Positions 10,221 to 20,808 of a stretch of DNA of 64,000 nucleotides are shown one piece after another. A program made the translations under genes and the position numbers. The DNA is from Littorina saxatilis (Eukaryota; Mollusca; Gastropoda; Littorinimorpha; Littorinidae), in NCBI RefSeq assembly GCF_037325665.1, contig NC_090246.1, positions 40,692,243-40,756,242 of the forward strand, given 5' to 3'. Below the pieces are notes generated by a model that was given only the letters and a program-made list of their open reading frames with translations, had not been told where the DNA came from and ran no database searches. The stretch's first letter is position 1. Every line of letters begins with the position of its first letter.

Positions 10221-10222
10221 TA

Positions 10223-13200
10223 GAACTCTCTGAAATGAAACCTTATTTGAGTTCATCTGTAAAGCAACAGCTGGGCAGAAGCTTAAAGAACAGCCCAGAA
10301 CAGCTAGGGTGCGATGGAGAAATGTCGTCAATGGCCTATGCTCCGCTGGGGACAAAGGGCCTAACTAACGAACTAACAAGCACGTTTTTTTACTTTACTC
10401 TTCGCGTAATTTCAAGTTCCATGATCAGTTCTGTCACATAGATGAGTAGAACAGCTCCAATATCTGCTGTAAGATTTAATATTTGAGCACCTGTTAATTT
10501 TCACAGGTTCTTGTTATCTGCTGTGTTTTCTGCATAAACATATTTTGCCCCCCCCCAAAAAATTAACATGGGCAAAACAACATATATATTAACAAATCAG
10601 TAAACTAGGTTTGACCAACGTCACGTGGAGCAGAAACTAATTGTTTTTAGTGCTGGGGTTATAGTTTGAAGGAGGAATACGTAGCTGATGCATTGAATCA
10701 TCAACGTGGGAAACAATTTCTTTTGTGGGTCACAAACCTCGAACCTTGTGCTCATAAAACCTAATACACGCACCTACTGGCACACCTACGGAGAGGCAGA
10801 CACACAGACGGAAAGACACACACTCGCACACAGTAAGGTTCTCCAAAATCCTTTTGTTTCAAAAACATAATTATTATATTCCATAGGGTTATGACACTTA
10901 CACAGCTCCACACACTCTAACACACCTACGCACCTACGCACTCTCAACACATGCACACACATAAACTTGAATTCCCTCACATTACACACAAACACATGCA
11001 ACACAGAGACATTCAAACAGTCATTCACACACAAACACTGGCACACACAGACATTCCCCCTGACACACACACACGCACGTAAATACACACACACACGCAC
11101 GTACATACACACACACACACACACACACAACACACTCACGCATGAAAACACACCCGCTCACGCAAACACACACCCATTAATACACACACATACACACCGG
11201 CTCACACACTGACATTCATACACAGACACACACACTCACACACATAGCCATTAATACACACCCACACACACACACACACACACACACATTCACACTCACA
11301 CACACACACACACACACATTCACACTCACACTGACATTCATACACAGCCACACATATTTAACCAAGGACACCAATAACGAATGAGCTCACGCATACACAC
11401 AAAACTCAAAACAGTCATATCACTTAACTGACAGTGAAGTGCTGCTCTATACATATTATTCAGCTAAGTTAACAAACCACTGATCATGATATTCAAAGTA
11501 ATACATCATCAACAAATTCACGCAGCATGATCAAAACTGTCAACGTGATCTTAAAAAGAAAAATGACGGGGTAGTCCAGTAACCAAAACGCATAACTATG
11601 ACAATATTCCACTGAAGAGCAAATTCATTCATGAACAAAAAAAAGATAACTTGGCTTCAAACTGCTACTTGCCTTGAACCTCTGGTACACTGTTAACCAT
11701 TATTCAGTTTAACTCTACATCACAAACATGCCCATCTTCATAATGCATTTATGTATAGATACATACATTTAGTGATATTACTTGCCCTTAAATCATTTTC
11801 ACGTAAATTGGCCAACACAGCTATCTTGGTATCGTGTCAAAAATGTATATTTTTCAAAATGAATGAACGCAATGCACAATTACCGATCGTGGAGAAACTG
11901 TTTTTCAAATAGCTGCTGAGAAAACGAACCTCTAAATTTTTTTTAAATACAATTAACATAATCTCCTTAGAATCATGGCCAAAAAAAATTAATCATGTTG
12001 TCATCTTACGTCTGTATTTTCAATATTCATATTATCATTTTAAACAGTTCTAAATTATTTCAAGTAATCATCTGCAGAAATGTGAAATTTGAGGCTTTTA
12101 TTCAAAATGCTATTTCTTGTTTTTTTGTGTGTTTAACTTTAAAAAATCTCACCAAATAGTAAAATTATTTCATAATGAACTCCACAAAATGTCACCATAC
12201 ATCTTCTTTCTGCATTTCTTGATCACACATTCTGATATTCTCTTTTGGCTTGAAAATAAGAGGACCTCGTGCCTACCTTTTATCACAATGTCTCAATAAT
12301 CTTAGCCATGCACTCTCTTTGATTCTTCCAAACACATCAACACACCTGTTTTTACAATCTGTTTTTTCCTTCATTATACCACTGCGCAGTCAACCTGCTC
12401 CACACATATTATTAACAAATCGCTGTTTGAAATGTGATGTCAGCATATCGACTTCGTCATGGCATTTTGGCGTCACTCGTTTTAGACCGCTTTTCAGCAG
12501 AAGGACAAGTCAAGACTGGTTATTTGTATTATGAAAATTAATAGTGTTTAGATTTGTAACTGGTACCGATAGAAAGATAAAAGAATGTTAAATCATGTAT
12601 TTTCCATCGTAGTTTAGAGAATGTTTCTCTCGGATAATGATTTACTTAGTGTAAAGCACAAAAACATCAACATCGCCAAGAATAAATGTTAAAACAACCT
12701 TTAAAAAAAAAATACAGCAATGACCTTATTTACAACTGCTAGCCATTTAATGATAAAACCGTAACCAAGCGAGCGACAATGACAAGATCTATTAAGAAAA
12801 GGGAATGAATTGGCTCTAAACACGGACAAACCCAGAATGCGAGAATTGTGTGGAACCAGTCTCCTGACAATTGACGGATTAAGAATCAATATTGGTTTGT
12901 TTATAGACACGCGGGATATTTTTGGTAATTCGGTAATTTCAAGATTTATTTTTCTCTCAGGCAAGTGATCTGATTAAATCCTTGCAGCAAATCCAACTTA
13001 CTTTCATCGTAACATTGCAATTTCAAAGCCACATAAAATTAAAATCAGCCCCACATTGCAACTACATTTACAGTGATGCCTTTTAAAACCACCAAAATGT
13101 ATGAGAAAAACGTATTTTACAAAGAACGAGTCCTAATTAAAAGTGAGTTAGATCAAATATGTTATAAACAGAACAGAGAAACCAGGGTCTTACAGAGAGG

Positions 13201-13486
13201 CTGTGTTTATAAGCATCGTACTTCAAGCTAGCTCCCTGTTGCATTCACCATTCAAAAAAGAAAGCACAAAACATATAAAAATATTTTACATCTAAGTATT
13301 CAATAAATATTTGAACCTTCAACGAACATATCTTATTGGAATAAACCAAAATTGACAAGATCGTGAACTGAACCCGACACACTATATCAGTTATTCTTCC
13401 ATACAAATCTCTACAGATAACATTTTAAAGAAACATAAACGTTACAAATGCTCATCAACACATTGTTTGAACATGCTAACATCATT
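10223..13486. other. Gene-free stretch: CA-rich then AT-rich
   Basis: 10787-11360 is a degenerate CA-rich tract broken by ACACATTCACAC-like variants. 11361-13486 is AT-rich with no long frame, tRNA-like box pair or recognisable repeat. A poly(C) tract sits near 10550. Confidence 0.6.
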
Positions 13487-13772
13487 AGGCCAACAAAAAA
13501 ATAGGTGTGGTTAAGGTAACATAGCCAAAAAAATAGGGTAGGAAGGTAGGCAATCCCTTTTTTTTTTAACTTTTTTTTCTAATGTGTACAAATTAAACCT
13601 ACTCGACAGGGAAATAAGTGTGCGACTCGAGCGCTGTCGCTTTCATTGCGTTTTCTGCACTTGTTTTTATTTTTTATTTTTTTTTTACAAATGTAATAAA
13701 AAGTTATAGGGTCGGCCCCTAAAAATAGGGTAGGTCGGGTTACCGTAACCACACCTAATTTTTTTTTAGGCC
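13487..13772. mobile_element. MITE, family M, copy 1
   Basis: The ends are inverted copies of AGGCC, an A-run, then TAGGTGTGGTTACGGTAAC (one mismatch in the left arm here). The interior includes AATAGGGTAGG near both ends and a T-rich centre. The copy at 19502-19789 is nearly the same throughout. No coding capacity is seen, so it would be mobilised by a transposase encoded elsewhere. Confidence 0.8.
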
Positions 13773-13859
13773 TTATCCACATCAAGCTATGCACCAAATG
13801 ACTATGGACTCTCCCCGATGTAGATATGCACAGATGTAAAACGCATATTTCATTGATTT

Positions 13860-13953
<94 letters not shown>

Positions 13954-14544
13954 AACAAAAACAACAACAAAAACAACAACAAAAACAATCAAGCTAACTG
14001 AAAGTTCATTCTGCAGCCACCCCTATGTCTGAATTTAACACTCAAAGACAAGCGCCTTTTCTGTATCCAACACGTAAAATAAAGAAAAAGGAAAGCTGTT
14101 ACCAACAACACATGAACACGATTTTGTTGTTGGACAATCTTCTGTAGTGTATCCGATGTGATTAACAAACAATGAGAGTCTGCTCATACGTTAAGATTTC
14201 AAAGCAAAACGCCAAGACCATGACAGCCTCAACATCCGCCATACTGGTCCGACAGTTTTAAAGTGGATTTTGTAGCTGAGATCAACAGAAAGCAAAGATC
14301 TCAAAATCATGTGCATATGCTAGCGTATAGTTCGCCGGCTACATACAAGACAGACACACCGTCACAGGCAGAGACATTTATGAGGGAATAATGGAATGAT
14401 TAGAACTCCGATTCCCAAGTGTTTTCACAGATGTATTCCCCTGGTACAATGTAGCAGCGTCTTTGGCTAGAAAACATGCAAAGCTACGTAAGAACGTAAG
14501 AAGTAACCCCACACTGCACAGAAATTGCTCCTGTGCAAATGCCA
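13773..14544. other. Non-coding stretch with long CA tract
   Basis: (CA)n at about 13862-13951 is one of the longest pure microsatellites in the window. No gene is seen before the 3' end of the minus-strand gene that ends at 14550. Confidence 0.65.
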
Positions 14545-14550
14545 TTTATT
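14545..14550 (-). promoter_or_regulatory. Poly(A) signal overlapping the stop codon
   Basis: On the minus strand the stop TGA (14552-14550) reads straight into ATAAA, giving AATAAA at 14550-14545. If used, the 3' UTR would be only a few tens of bases. Confidence 0.45.
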
Positions 14551-14967
14551 CAGATTAAGTCTTTTCCATACTGTGGGTCAGTGAGGTCAGAAAACCTCAA
14601 GTATTTCTTCATCCTGATCGTCACTGTTAGCTCTGCAATATCTCCATGGCGTGTTTTGCTCAGAGTGAGACAGCGTGAGATCACCAGACGACAAGTGGAC
14701 ACCAAGCTGCGAGGTGTGCTGACCATTTGCTTTACAAGGTCCATTGACTTCTGTACTGAAGTCTTGTCAAAATCAAAGATCTTACCATACTCACGTGAAC
14801 GATGAACACTGTCCCAATCGTCACTGAATATTTTCAGCATATTTTGTCTCTCCAAGGTCGATTCGTCCATGAAGTCGGCCAGCTTTCTTTCGAGAAGAAA
14901 TAACTGTTTGTTGGAGCAAGCCCCTGATTCATACAACATATTTGTCACGACAGGCAGGCGCGGCCAC
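14550..14967 (-). CDS. 3' part of the same gene in a shifted frame: last ankyrin repeat and SOCS box
   Basis: This frame overlaps the end of the main frame by about 20 bases and continues its last ankyrin repeat exactly (LPVVTNMLYESGACSNKQL). After a linker it holds a SOCS-box-like segment at about 14718-14580, with TPRSLVSTCRLVISRCL and a distal KKYL element, as in ankyrin/SOCS (ASB) proteins, where this box binds Elongin B/C and Cullin 5. The shift falls in the GCGC run at 14959-14962: two extra bases there, or one lost, account for it. It may be an assembly or read error, a segregating allele or a real lesion; the intact 3' end argues against long-standing decay. Confidence 0.75.
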
Positions 14968-17900
14968 ACATCACGGCCAGCACCAACGGGGACTTGAAGA
15001 GTTCTTGAAGTTCTGTTCTGGGCAGCTCCTGGTAAATCTTATCTCTACGTGCTGTGTCAGTGATACGTGGCTGGGGAGTGCTGAAGCCCAACTCGATACA
15101 CTCTGCTACCATCGTTTGTGGACAGCCTTTGCACAGTACTGCATAGCACAATGCTGAATGCCCTCTCCGTGTGGCCGCTAGAGGGTCAACTTTCCTGGCA
15201 ATAAGGTAATACAATGTGTCAGGCAAGCCGGACAAACACGTCGCATGAAGTGCAGTTTCCCCTCTGCGATTTACACCCTTCCACTGATCAGGGCACCACA
15301 TGAGCGTGGACTGGATAATTTCGCCCTGACATGCATCAATCAGCATTTGTAATGGTGTAATCGTTCGGTCGCTTTGGTCAGCTGACATAGAAACGAAGGG
15401 AAACCTGTCAATGTCCTCTTGATACAGTTCGTAAGGTAAGAACGGTTCACCAAGAAACAGTTCATAAGAGTGTGTGGGCTGTACAGAGCGGTGAATATCT
15501 CCATGAAACTGAATCAGTAGCTTAACAGCATCCCATTGTCTCCCTTGAATTGTCCTGTGCAGAACAGACACCCCTTCAATGTCCAGCATGGAAGCATCGC
15601 CACCTCTCTCTGCAAGTTCTTTCACAGCTTCCCAATCCTGCGCACGGGCAGCTCTGTGCATTGCAGTTTGGCCATCATCGTCCACCATGTTGATGTCAGC
15701 GTGGTAGCGTTGGCAATGATCTACCACATCCCACTGGTGCTGTTGGATAGCTTCAAGCATTGCAGTGTCACGATGTTTATTTCCAGTATTGTTGTTTTCC
15801 TCTACCAACGGTTTAACTGCCTGCCAGATCTCACGGTGAAAGGCTTCCTGAAACAGTTCCTCCCGTTCCTCTAAAGAAAGACGGTACCCGAGAGTGCTGA
15901 TGCATTTCCACACCAAGCTTCCTTCCTTGCAGTCCAAAGCACGTACCATGACCTGACGTCTCAGGGTATCCTCCACATCGCATTCCATAACTCTGCTCAC
16001 GAGAGTCCACTGCCGCCTCTTCATCAGCTCAGGCAGAAAATCAAGACACAGTGGAATGCTGACACCTTGCTCGAGTAGCGCTCGACACACACCCCACTGC
16101 TGTCGTCTGACCATCTCAGGGAACAGAGCGTCCCGCTGAGCTGCATCCATCCCAAGTCGTACGAGCTGTACCATCACGTGCCATGCGTTGTCCTCAATCA
16201 CATCTCTCGCAGCTTGACGGAAGTCAATCTGATAGGAGCAGTGTATTATCTTGTACAGCAATGCACACCACTTGAGTTTTGCGTGTCGTTTTGAGCATTT
16301 GCTGTTGATCTGTTTGATAAGTTTCTTTTCAAGTGCTTGAAGTCTTTCAGTTTTATTAACAATCTCTTGCCTATTGAACAGACCCGAGAATTTTCGTCTT
16401 TCATTGTTTTGTAGTACCTCAATGATCTCAGTCACAAAGGCACCTCGTTCAAACATCTGGAAAACAACTTTCCATTTTGCGAATTGCGCAAGCCGGTGGT
16501 GTACATTCATCAGTTCCACTTCCTTCAGCCCGTGGTCTGCCAGCATCAAAAAGACTCCCCACTGCTTTTCTTTGAAAGCCTCTTGCAGTGCCCACCATCT
16601 CTGGTCGTCATACAGTGTATGGTCTGCCCAACGCTTGACAGCTACCCACTGTTTCTGCCTCACAGCCGCTTGGAACAAATCTCGCCGCAGTTGTTCACAC
16701 ACATGAGTCATACATGCGAAACTGATGACGTCCCATTGCTTGAGACGCAACATGATCCGGAGGGCCATGTCCTGTACGCCAGGAACAACGGGTATAGTGG
16801 CCAAAACTAATGTAATAACGTTAATCATCGTTTTCCATGCTTTCCGTTTATAGTACTCACTTATGAGATACTTCATGAAGCAAAGCTGGAACGAAAGACA
16901 ATGTTTGTCACCAGTATCCTCATGTTGTCGCTGGAGATTCTGCATACACACGCGTAGTAACATATTTGACGGACTGCTTGTATTTGATTCCATTACGGTT
17001 GGTTTCATTTCTGCATGTATGCTTTCAACTGCTAACTTGGCTTCCACTGAAACTGTGAATGGCTTATCGACAATTTCTTTCTCTCGTCCAGTTTGCCATA
17101 TTTCTTTGACAGTTCTTAGTAGTGACTCGCACAATATTTCACACAATGGTGTGTCCCATTCAAGTCGCTCTTTCAATGAGTAATCCAGATCTGACCAGGT
17201 TACGGATCTCCACACATCGGGCGACAGTCCTCGAACACTCTCAGAAGGATTTGTGACTATGTCCCAAAGGACTTGTTCTTTTTCTCCCGTGTCATCTTCT
17301 ACAACAGCCCACATGCACAATGTGTCAATCACAAATCTGTACAACAATAAGAGAAAGGGCTTCCACATACTTCGAAAGGCCAGATTTTCCAAGGTGGATT
17401 TTGTGTCGTCGTAAATATACTCTTCAAGGAAGTACCATATAATGGTGTTTTCATCTGCATGTGCACATGCTGTTTGCACAGCCCAGCTTTTTTCTGACAC
17501 GCTGACTCCACGGTCAAGCACGGATACGACGGAACGCCACATACCTACCTTCATCAGTTTTGTCATCAAAATGAACATATGTTTCTCAGTGCAGTGAGGG
17601 AGAATGAATTCTCTGAATTCACTTTCTGTTCTTTGCGTGCATGCTCTTATCAGAACCCACTCTCTCTCCGAGTCACTCAAACCTCGCTTCATCATTTCGC
17701 CTACAGCACACCAGTCTTCCGTTTCCAATAGGAGGGTCAGTACCGAACTCCACTGCTCTTCATCAACATGATCAATTATATCAGGTATAACGGATCTGTG
17801 TGTGAAATAGTATTTGCTCAACCGCCCACATGCTCTATACACGGCCCGCTCTTTGCTGGCGGGACTAACTCCTCGCTTTAACACTTCTGCCACCGCCAAA

Positions 17901-19342
17901 TGTAGACCTCGATCTATCAGTGGTCTTAGTAAGTCGTCTAGCTGATCGTCAGCCGCGTGTGGCAGTATGTCATTGGTGATATACAGTTCAGGATCCAGGT
18001 CGTAGCCATATGTCTCTGGATGTTCACATGCCTTTTGTACTGCCCACCGTTTCGTGGACTCGCTGACATTTCCTGTCAAAAGCTTTGCCACTGCCAGCCA
18101 CCTACCCTGTTCCACCAGTGCTACCAGCAAAGTGTCAAGCTGGTTGTCCTTACAGTTTGGAACTACGTATTCCATAAGGACGGAATCATGGTTCTGCAAG
18201 CAGACTGCATGCACCAACCATTTCAATTCTGACTCATGAACACCTTCTTGCAGCGTATCGCTCACTTCTTTCCATCTGCCTTCAGCCACATTTTGCAGCA
18301 TTTGGCTTCCTACTTTGGTTCCCAAGACAGTAAAGCTTGTTTTCGCATCGCCTACAATTGTTAGCAGTTTTGCTACAGACTTCCACTGACCTTCAGAAAC
18401 CATTCCTTTCACAAGCAAGTCAGTGTGTGCATCTGTACAATATGGCAGTATGCATCTAAGAAACATTTCGCCATCGTAAAATTCGTCTGCCAGTTCAACC
18501 ATTTGCGTTAAAGCCTTGTCATCAACACCTTGCTGCAATACTTTGCCAAGAGCCCACCATGAACAAGAACGTTCTTCTTCTTCATTTTCAGTTGAGTTTT
18601 CAGAAACATGTCGTACAATATCGTCCGAAAAACTGAACAGTGGAACAATTTCTATTAGCTCTCTTTTCAAAATGTCCTCCCAGTTTCCATCGACAATTAA
18701 GGACATAAGCTTACTCTTCACACACAAACCATCCACTGCCCATGTCAAATCCATATCATCTACACACGTCAACAGCTTTCCAACACCTTTCCAATGACCT
18801 TCCGAAACCATGTGCACCATTACAGAGTTGAGGTGATCACGTGTGCAGTGCGGCAGTATGTGTTTTTGGATCTGACGGCATTCGGCCTTTGTCATAAGCT
18901 CTTGTCTGACAGTGTCTACCTCCGATTCCACTCCGTCATGGCGAGGTACGCAGTACAAAATGGTCTCATCTCGTGTGGATCGTAAGCAGGCCTGTTCAAG
19001 AATCCACTCCAGTGTAGAGCAGCAATGGGCCCCTGTGTTAAGGGTTTCACCAATCTGTTGCCAGTTTGCTTCAGCAACTAGCAGTAAAGTGTTGTTCTTC
19101 ACGGAGACGCCACCTATGTTCCAGGTGTGCTTATTATCACCAACACAGCCTACGACGTTCTTTACAGCGTCCCATGTGTTGCCGGCAATCAGCTGAGTGA
19201 CTATGTTATTTGCTTCCCTCTGACCACAGCCGGAGAGCATGCACAGCATATCTGTCCAGTCGTTGCGTTCCATGCAATCAGCAATTCTACTGAAGATGTC
19301 ATGGTTGTGTGTGTTCGCTGTATTAGCCATGGTGCTGCTCAT
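14945..19342 (-). CDS. Large repeat protein: Trp-centred repeats then ankyrin repeats (main frame)
   Basis: An intronless frame of 1465 codons. The first ATG is at 19342; the second, at 19330, has the better context (CACCATGGC) and may be the true start. About twenty helical repeats follow the pattern W-x-x-V-x-x-L-L-x-x-G-V, often with a second W-A-V-x-x-A-C helix and an L-P-H-C-T helix, giving units of roughly 35 or 66 residues. From about residue 1190 these grade into recognisable ankyrin repeats (DDDGQTAMHRAA, GVSVLHRTI, RRGETALHATCLSGL, RRGHSALCYAV). No signal peptide or membrane segment is seen, so it is probably cytosolic. The frame stops inside an ankyrin repeat (SPLVLAVMCGR), and the expected continuation, including a SOCS box, lies in the next frame at 14967-14550. 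It may be a substrate-recognition subunit of a Cullin-5 ligase; the substrate is unknown. Upstream there is a possible TATA box at 19501-19493. Confidence 0.85.
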   Translation of the reverse strand: MSSTMANTANTHNHDIFSRIADCMERNDWTDMLCMLSGCGQREANNIVTQLIAGNTWDAVKNVVGCVGDNKHTWNIGGVSVKNNTLLLVAEANWQQIGETLNTGAHCCSTLEWILEQACLRSTRDETILYCVPRHDGVESEVDTVRQELMTKAECRQIQKHILPHCTRDHLNSVMVHMVSEGHWKGVGKLLTCVDDMDLTWAVDGLCVKSKLMSLIVDGNWEDILKRELIEIVPLFSFSDDIVRHVSENSTENEEEERSCSWWALGKVLQQGVDDKALTQMVELADEFYDGEMFLRCILPYCTDAHTDLLVKGMVSEGQWKSVAKLLTIVGDAKTSFTVLGTKVGSQMLQNVAEGRWKEVSDTLQEGVHESELKWLVHAVCLQNHDSVLMEYVVPNCKDNQLDTLLVALVEQGRWLAVAKLLTGNVSESTKRWAVQKACEHPETYGYDLDPELYITNDILPHAADDQLDDLLRPLIDRGLHLAVAEVLKRGVSPASKERAVYRACGRLSKYYFTHRSVIPDIIDHVDEEQWSSVLTLLLETEDWCAVGEMMKRGLSDSEREWVLIRACTQRTESEFREFILPHCTEKHMFILMTKLMKVGMWRSVVSVLDRGVSVSEKSWAVQTACAHADENTIIWYFLEEYIYDDTKSTLENLAFRSMWKPFLLLLYRFVIDTLCMWAVVEDDTGEKEQVLWDIVTNPSESVRGLSPDVWRSVTWSDLDYSLKERLEWDTPLCEILCESLLRTVKEIWQTGREKEIVDKPFTVSVEAKLAVESIHAEMKPTVMESNTSSPSNMLLRVCMQNLQRQHEDTGDKHCLSFQLCFMKYLISEYYKRKAWKTMINVITLVLATIPVVPGVQDMALRIMLRLKQWDVISFACMTHVCEQLRRDLFQAAVRQKQWVAVKRWADHTLYDDQRWWALQEAFKEKQWGVFLMLADHGLKEVELMNVHHRLAQFAKWKVVFQMFERGAFVTEIIEVLQNNERRKFSGLFNRQEIVNKTERLQALEKKLIKQINSKCSKRHAKLKWCALLYKIIHCSYQIDFRQAARDVIEDNAWHVMVQLVRLGMDAAQRDALFPEMVRRQQWGVCRALLEQGVSIPLCLDFLPELMKRRQWTLVSRVMECDVEDTLRRQVMVRALDCKEGSLVWKCISTLGYRLSLEEREELFQEAFHREIWQAVKPLVEENNNTGNKHRDTAMLEAIQQHQWDVVDHCQRYHADINMVDDDGQTAMHRAARAQDWEAVKELAERGGDASMLDIEGVSVLHRTIQGRQWDAVKLLIQFHGDIHRSVQPTHSYELFLGEPFLPYELYQEDIDRFPFVSMSADQSDRTITPLQMLIDACQGEIIQSTLMWCPDQWKGVNRRGETALHATCLSGLPDTLYYLIARKVDPLAATRRGHSALCYAVLCKGCPQTMVAECIELGFSTPQPRITDTARRDKIYQELPRTELQELFKSPLVLAVMCGRACLS

Positions 19343-19492
19343 ATTGAAGGAAGGGAAGATATCTTGAGGCCGTCATGTCTAAATGACAAAACAAGAGGAT
19401 GTTATGTAAATACATTGCCCCAGGCACATATATGTTTCGAATCGCTAATAAGAAAGTCAATGGGATTTGTTTTCTCGCTTGCATTTGATGTT

Positions 19493-19501
19493 CTTTTTAT
19501 A
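19493..19501 (-). promoter_or_regulatory. Possible TATA box of the repeat/ankyrin/SOCS gene
   Basis: TATAAAAAG on the minus strand, about 150 bp upstream of the first ATG (19342), at the edge of MITE copy 2. Distance and sequence fit a core promoter, but no start site can be confirmed. Confidence 0.3.
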
Positions 19502-19789
19502 AGGCCCCCCCCAAAAAATAGGTGTGGTTACGGTAACATAGCCAAAAAAAATAGGGTAGGTAGGTAGGCAATCACTTTTTTTTAAAACTTTTTTTTCTAA
19601 TGTGTACAAATTAAACCTACTTGACAGGGAAATATGTGTGCGACACGGGTGCTTTCGCTTTCATTGCGTTTTTTGCACTCGGTTTTTTTTGTTTTTTTTG
19701 TTGACAAATGTAATAAAAAGTTATAGGATCGGCCCCTAAAAATAGGGTAGGTCGGGTTACCGTAACCACACCTATTTTTTTTTTAGGCC
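19502..19789. mobile_element. MITE, family M, copy 2
   Basis: Here the inner terminal repeats AGGTGTGGTTACGGTAAC match their inverted partners perfectly, with AGGCC at the outer edges. It is nearly the same as the copy at 13487-13772. It lies just upstream of the repeat/ankyrin/SOCS gene, so the two copies bracket that gene. Confidence 0.8.
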
Positions 19790-20083
19790 TAAGAGAATCT
19801 CGAACAAGCATGCATTGAGGTATTTTGTTACCTTTGTATCTCCTATCCGAGTTTACTTTCGCTTCAGATTTACTTCCTTGTGTGCTCTCTTATCTGGACA
19901 GGTGGATTAATAATGAGAGTCACCAAAATACACATTATTACAAAGTAGTATAGCCTACTGACGAACAGCTATGCGTGGTTAAGTTCTCTCTCGAGCTATC
20001 TCTCTTACCAGACGCGAGATCTTCGAGCAGCAGGGCGGAAAATTTAGAGCTCTCGTTTCGACTTTGAAAAATATCTCTTCACA

Positions 20084-20330
20084 ATGCCAGCTGATGGATT
20101 ACCAACAGCTCTGGAATGTGCACTAGAAGCCCTGCTCAAGGAAAACGCCGTCAGTCTTCCTGGAAAATGTGTGCTGAAGGAGCAAAAACTACAGTCGTCC
20201 TGCGACTTTTCAGTGTCAGTCTCGGACAGGCCAGCCATGACTCAACATTTACGCCGAAAACCGCCTAGCCAGCTTCAACGCGACAGGTTGCGAGCCGAAG
20301 AATGACAGAGAAGAAAAGTAGAGGAAAACC
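20084..20330 (+). pseudogene. Retroelement-like ORF fragment with a stop
   Basis: A frame of 73 codons begins with ATG at 20084 and contains RRKPPSQLQRDRLRAEE, reminiscent of the S-Q-x-x-R-D-x-x-R motif of ORFs linked to invertebrate retroelements. It ends in TGA, but the same frame continues as QRRKVEENRVEASESS, so the stop looks like a substitution within a conserved basic segment. The link to a LINE end at 20584 is conjectural. Confidence 0.3.
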
Positions 20331-20583
20331 GTGTCGAAGCATCAGAGTCAAGTCTTGAATGTTCTTCTTCCATGTCAAACCATACCTTGTGCCGACATCA
20401 CAAACAAATCAACGACTGCTGGAACGTGACGATGACAGGCAGCTCTTCTTTAACGCTCACATTTCATCAAACATTGATTATGCGTCAACGTATGGGATTG
20501 TGCGAGTGCAAAAACTCATATTTATTTAGTTTACATTAAAGAGCACTCAAGGTTATTCTATTACAAGTCTCCGTTTCCAACGA

Positions 20584-20808
20584 AGATTGTCAACTTTTAA
20601 ACATCCTTCCTCTTTCTACTTATTCAATTCACGCAATTTGAGAGACCCGAGAAAAATATATGCTCTTCTGCCTCGTACAGATCTTTTCAAATCTAGCCTG
20701 CTATTTTCGGGAACTAATCTTTCGAATTCACTTCCAAGCGTTCTCACACATTCCGTCAATGCCAAGATTTTTAAAGACAGATATTTTTCATTCCTTGACT
20801 TAATGTAA
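20584..20808 (+). mobile_element. LINE relic: C-terminus of a reverse-transcriptase protein
   Basis: RKIYALLPRTDLFKSSLLF and LSNSLPSVL match the pattern common at the end of many LINE ORF2 proteins (R-x-Y-x-L-P-R-T-x-L-x-K-x-S, then W-N-S-L-P). The frame stops at 20808. No upstream reverse-transcriptase domain is present, so this is a truncated copy. Confidence 0.55.

Noticed and set aside
12701-12964. Minus-strand frame of 87 codons in the AT-rich region
   Set aside because: No domain, no start context, and the region is AT-rich and gene-free.
15536-19196. Plus-strand frames of 60-110 codons opposite the repeat/ankyrin/SOCS gene
   Set aside because: Shadows of the minus-strand coding sequence. 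Their composition follows the antisense of its repeats.
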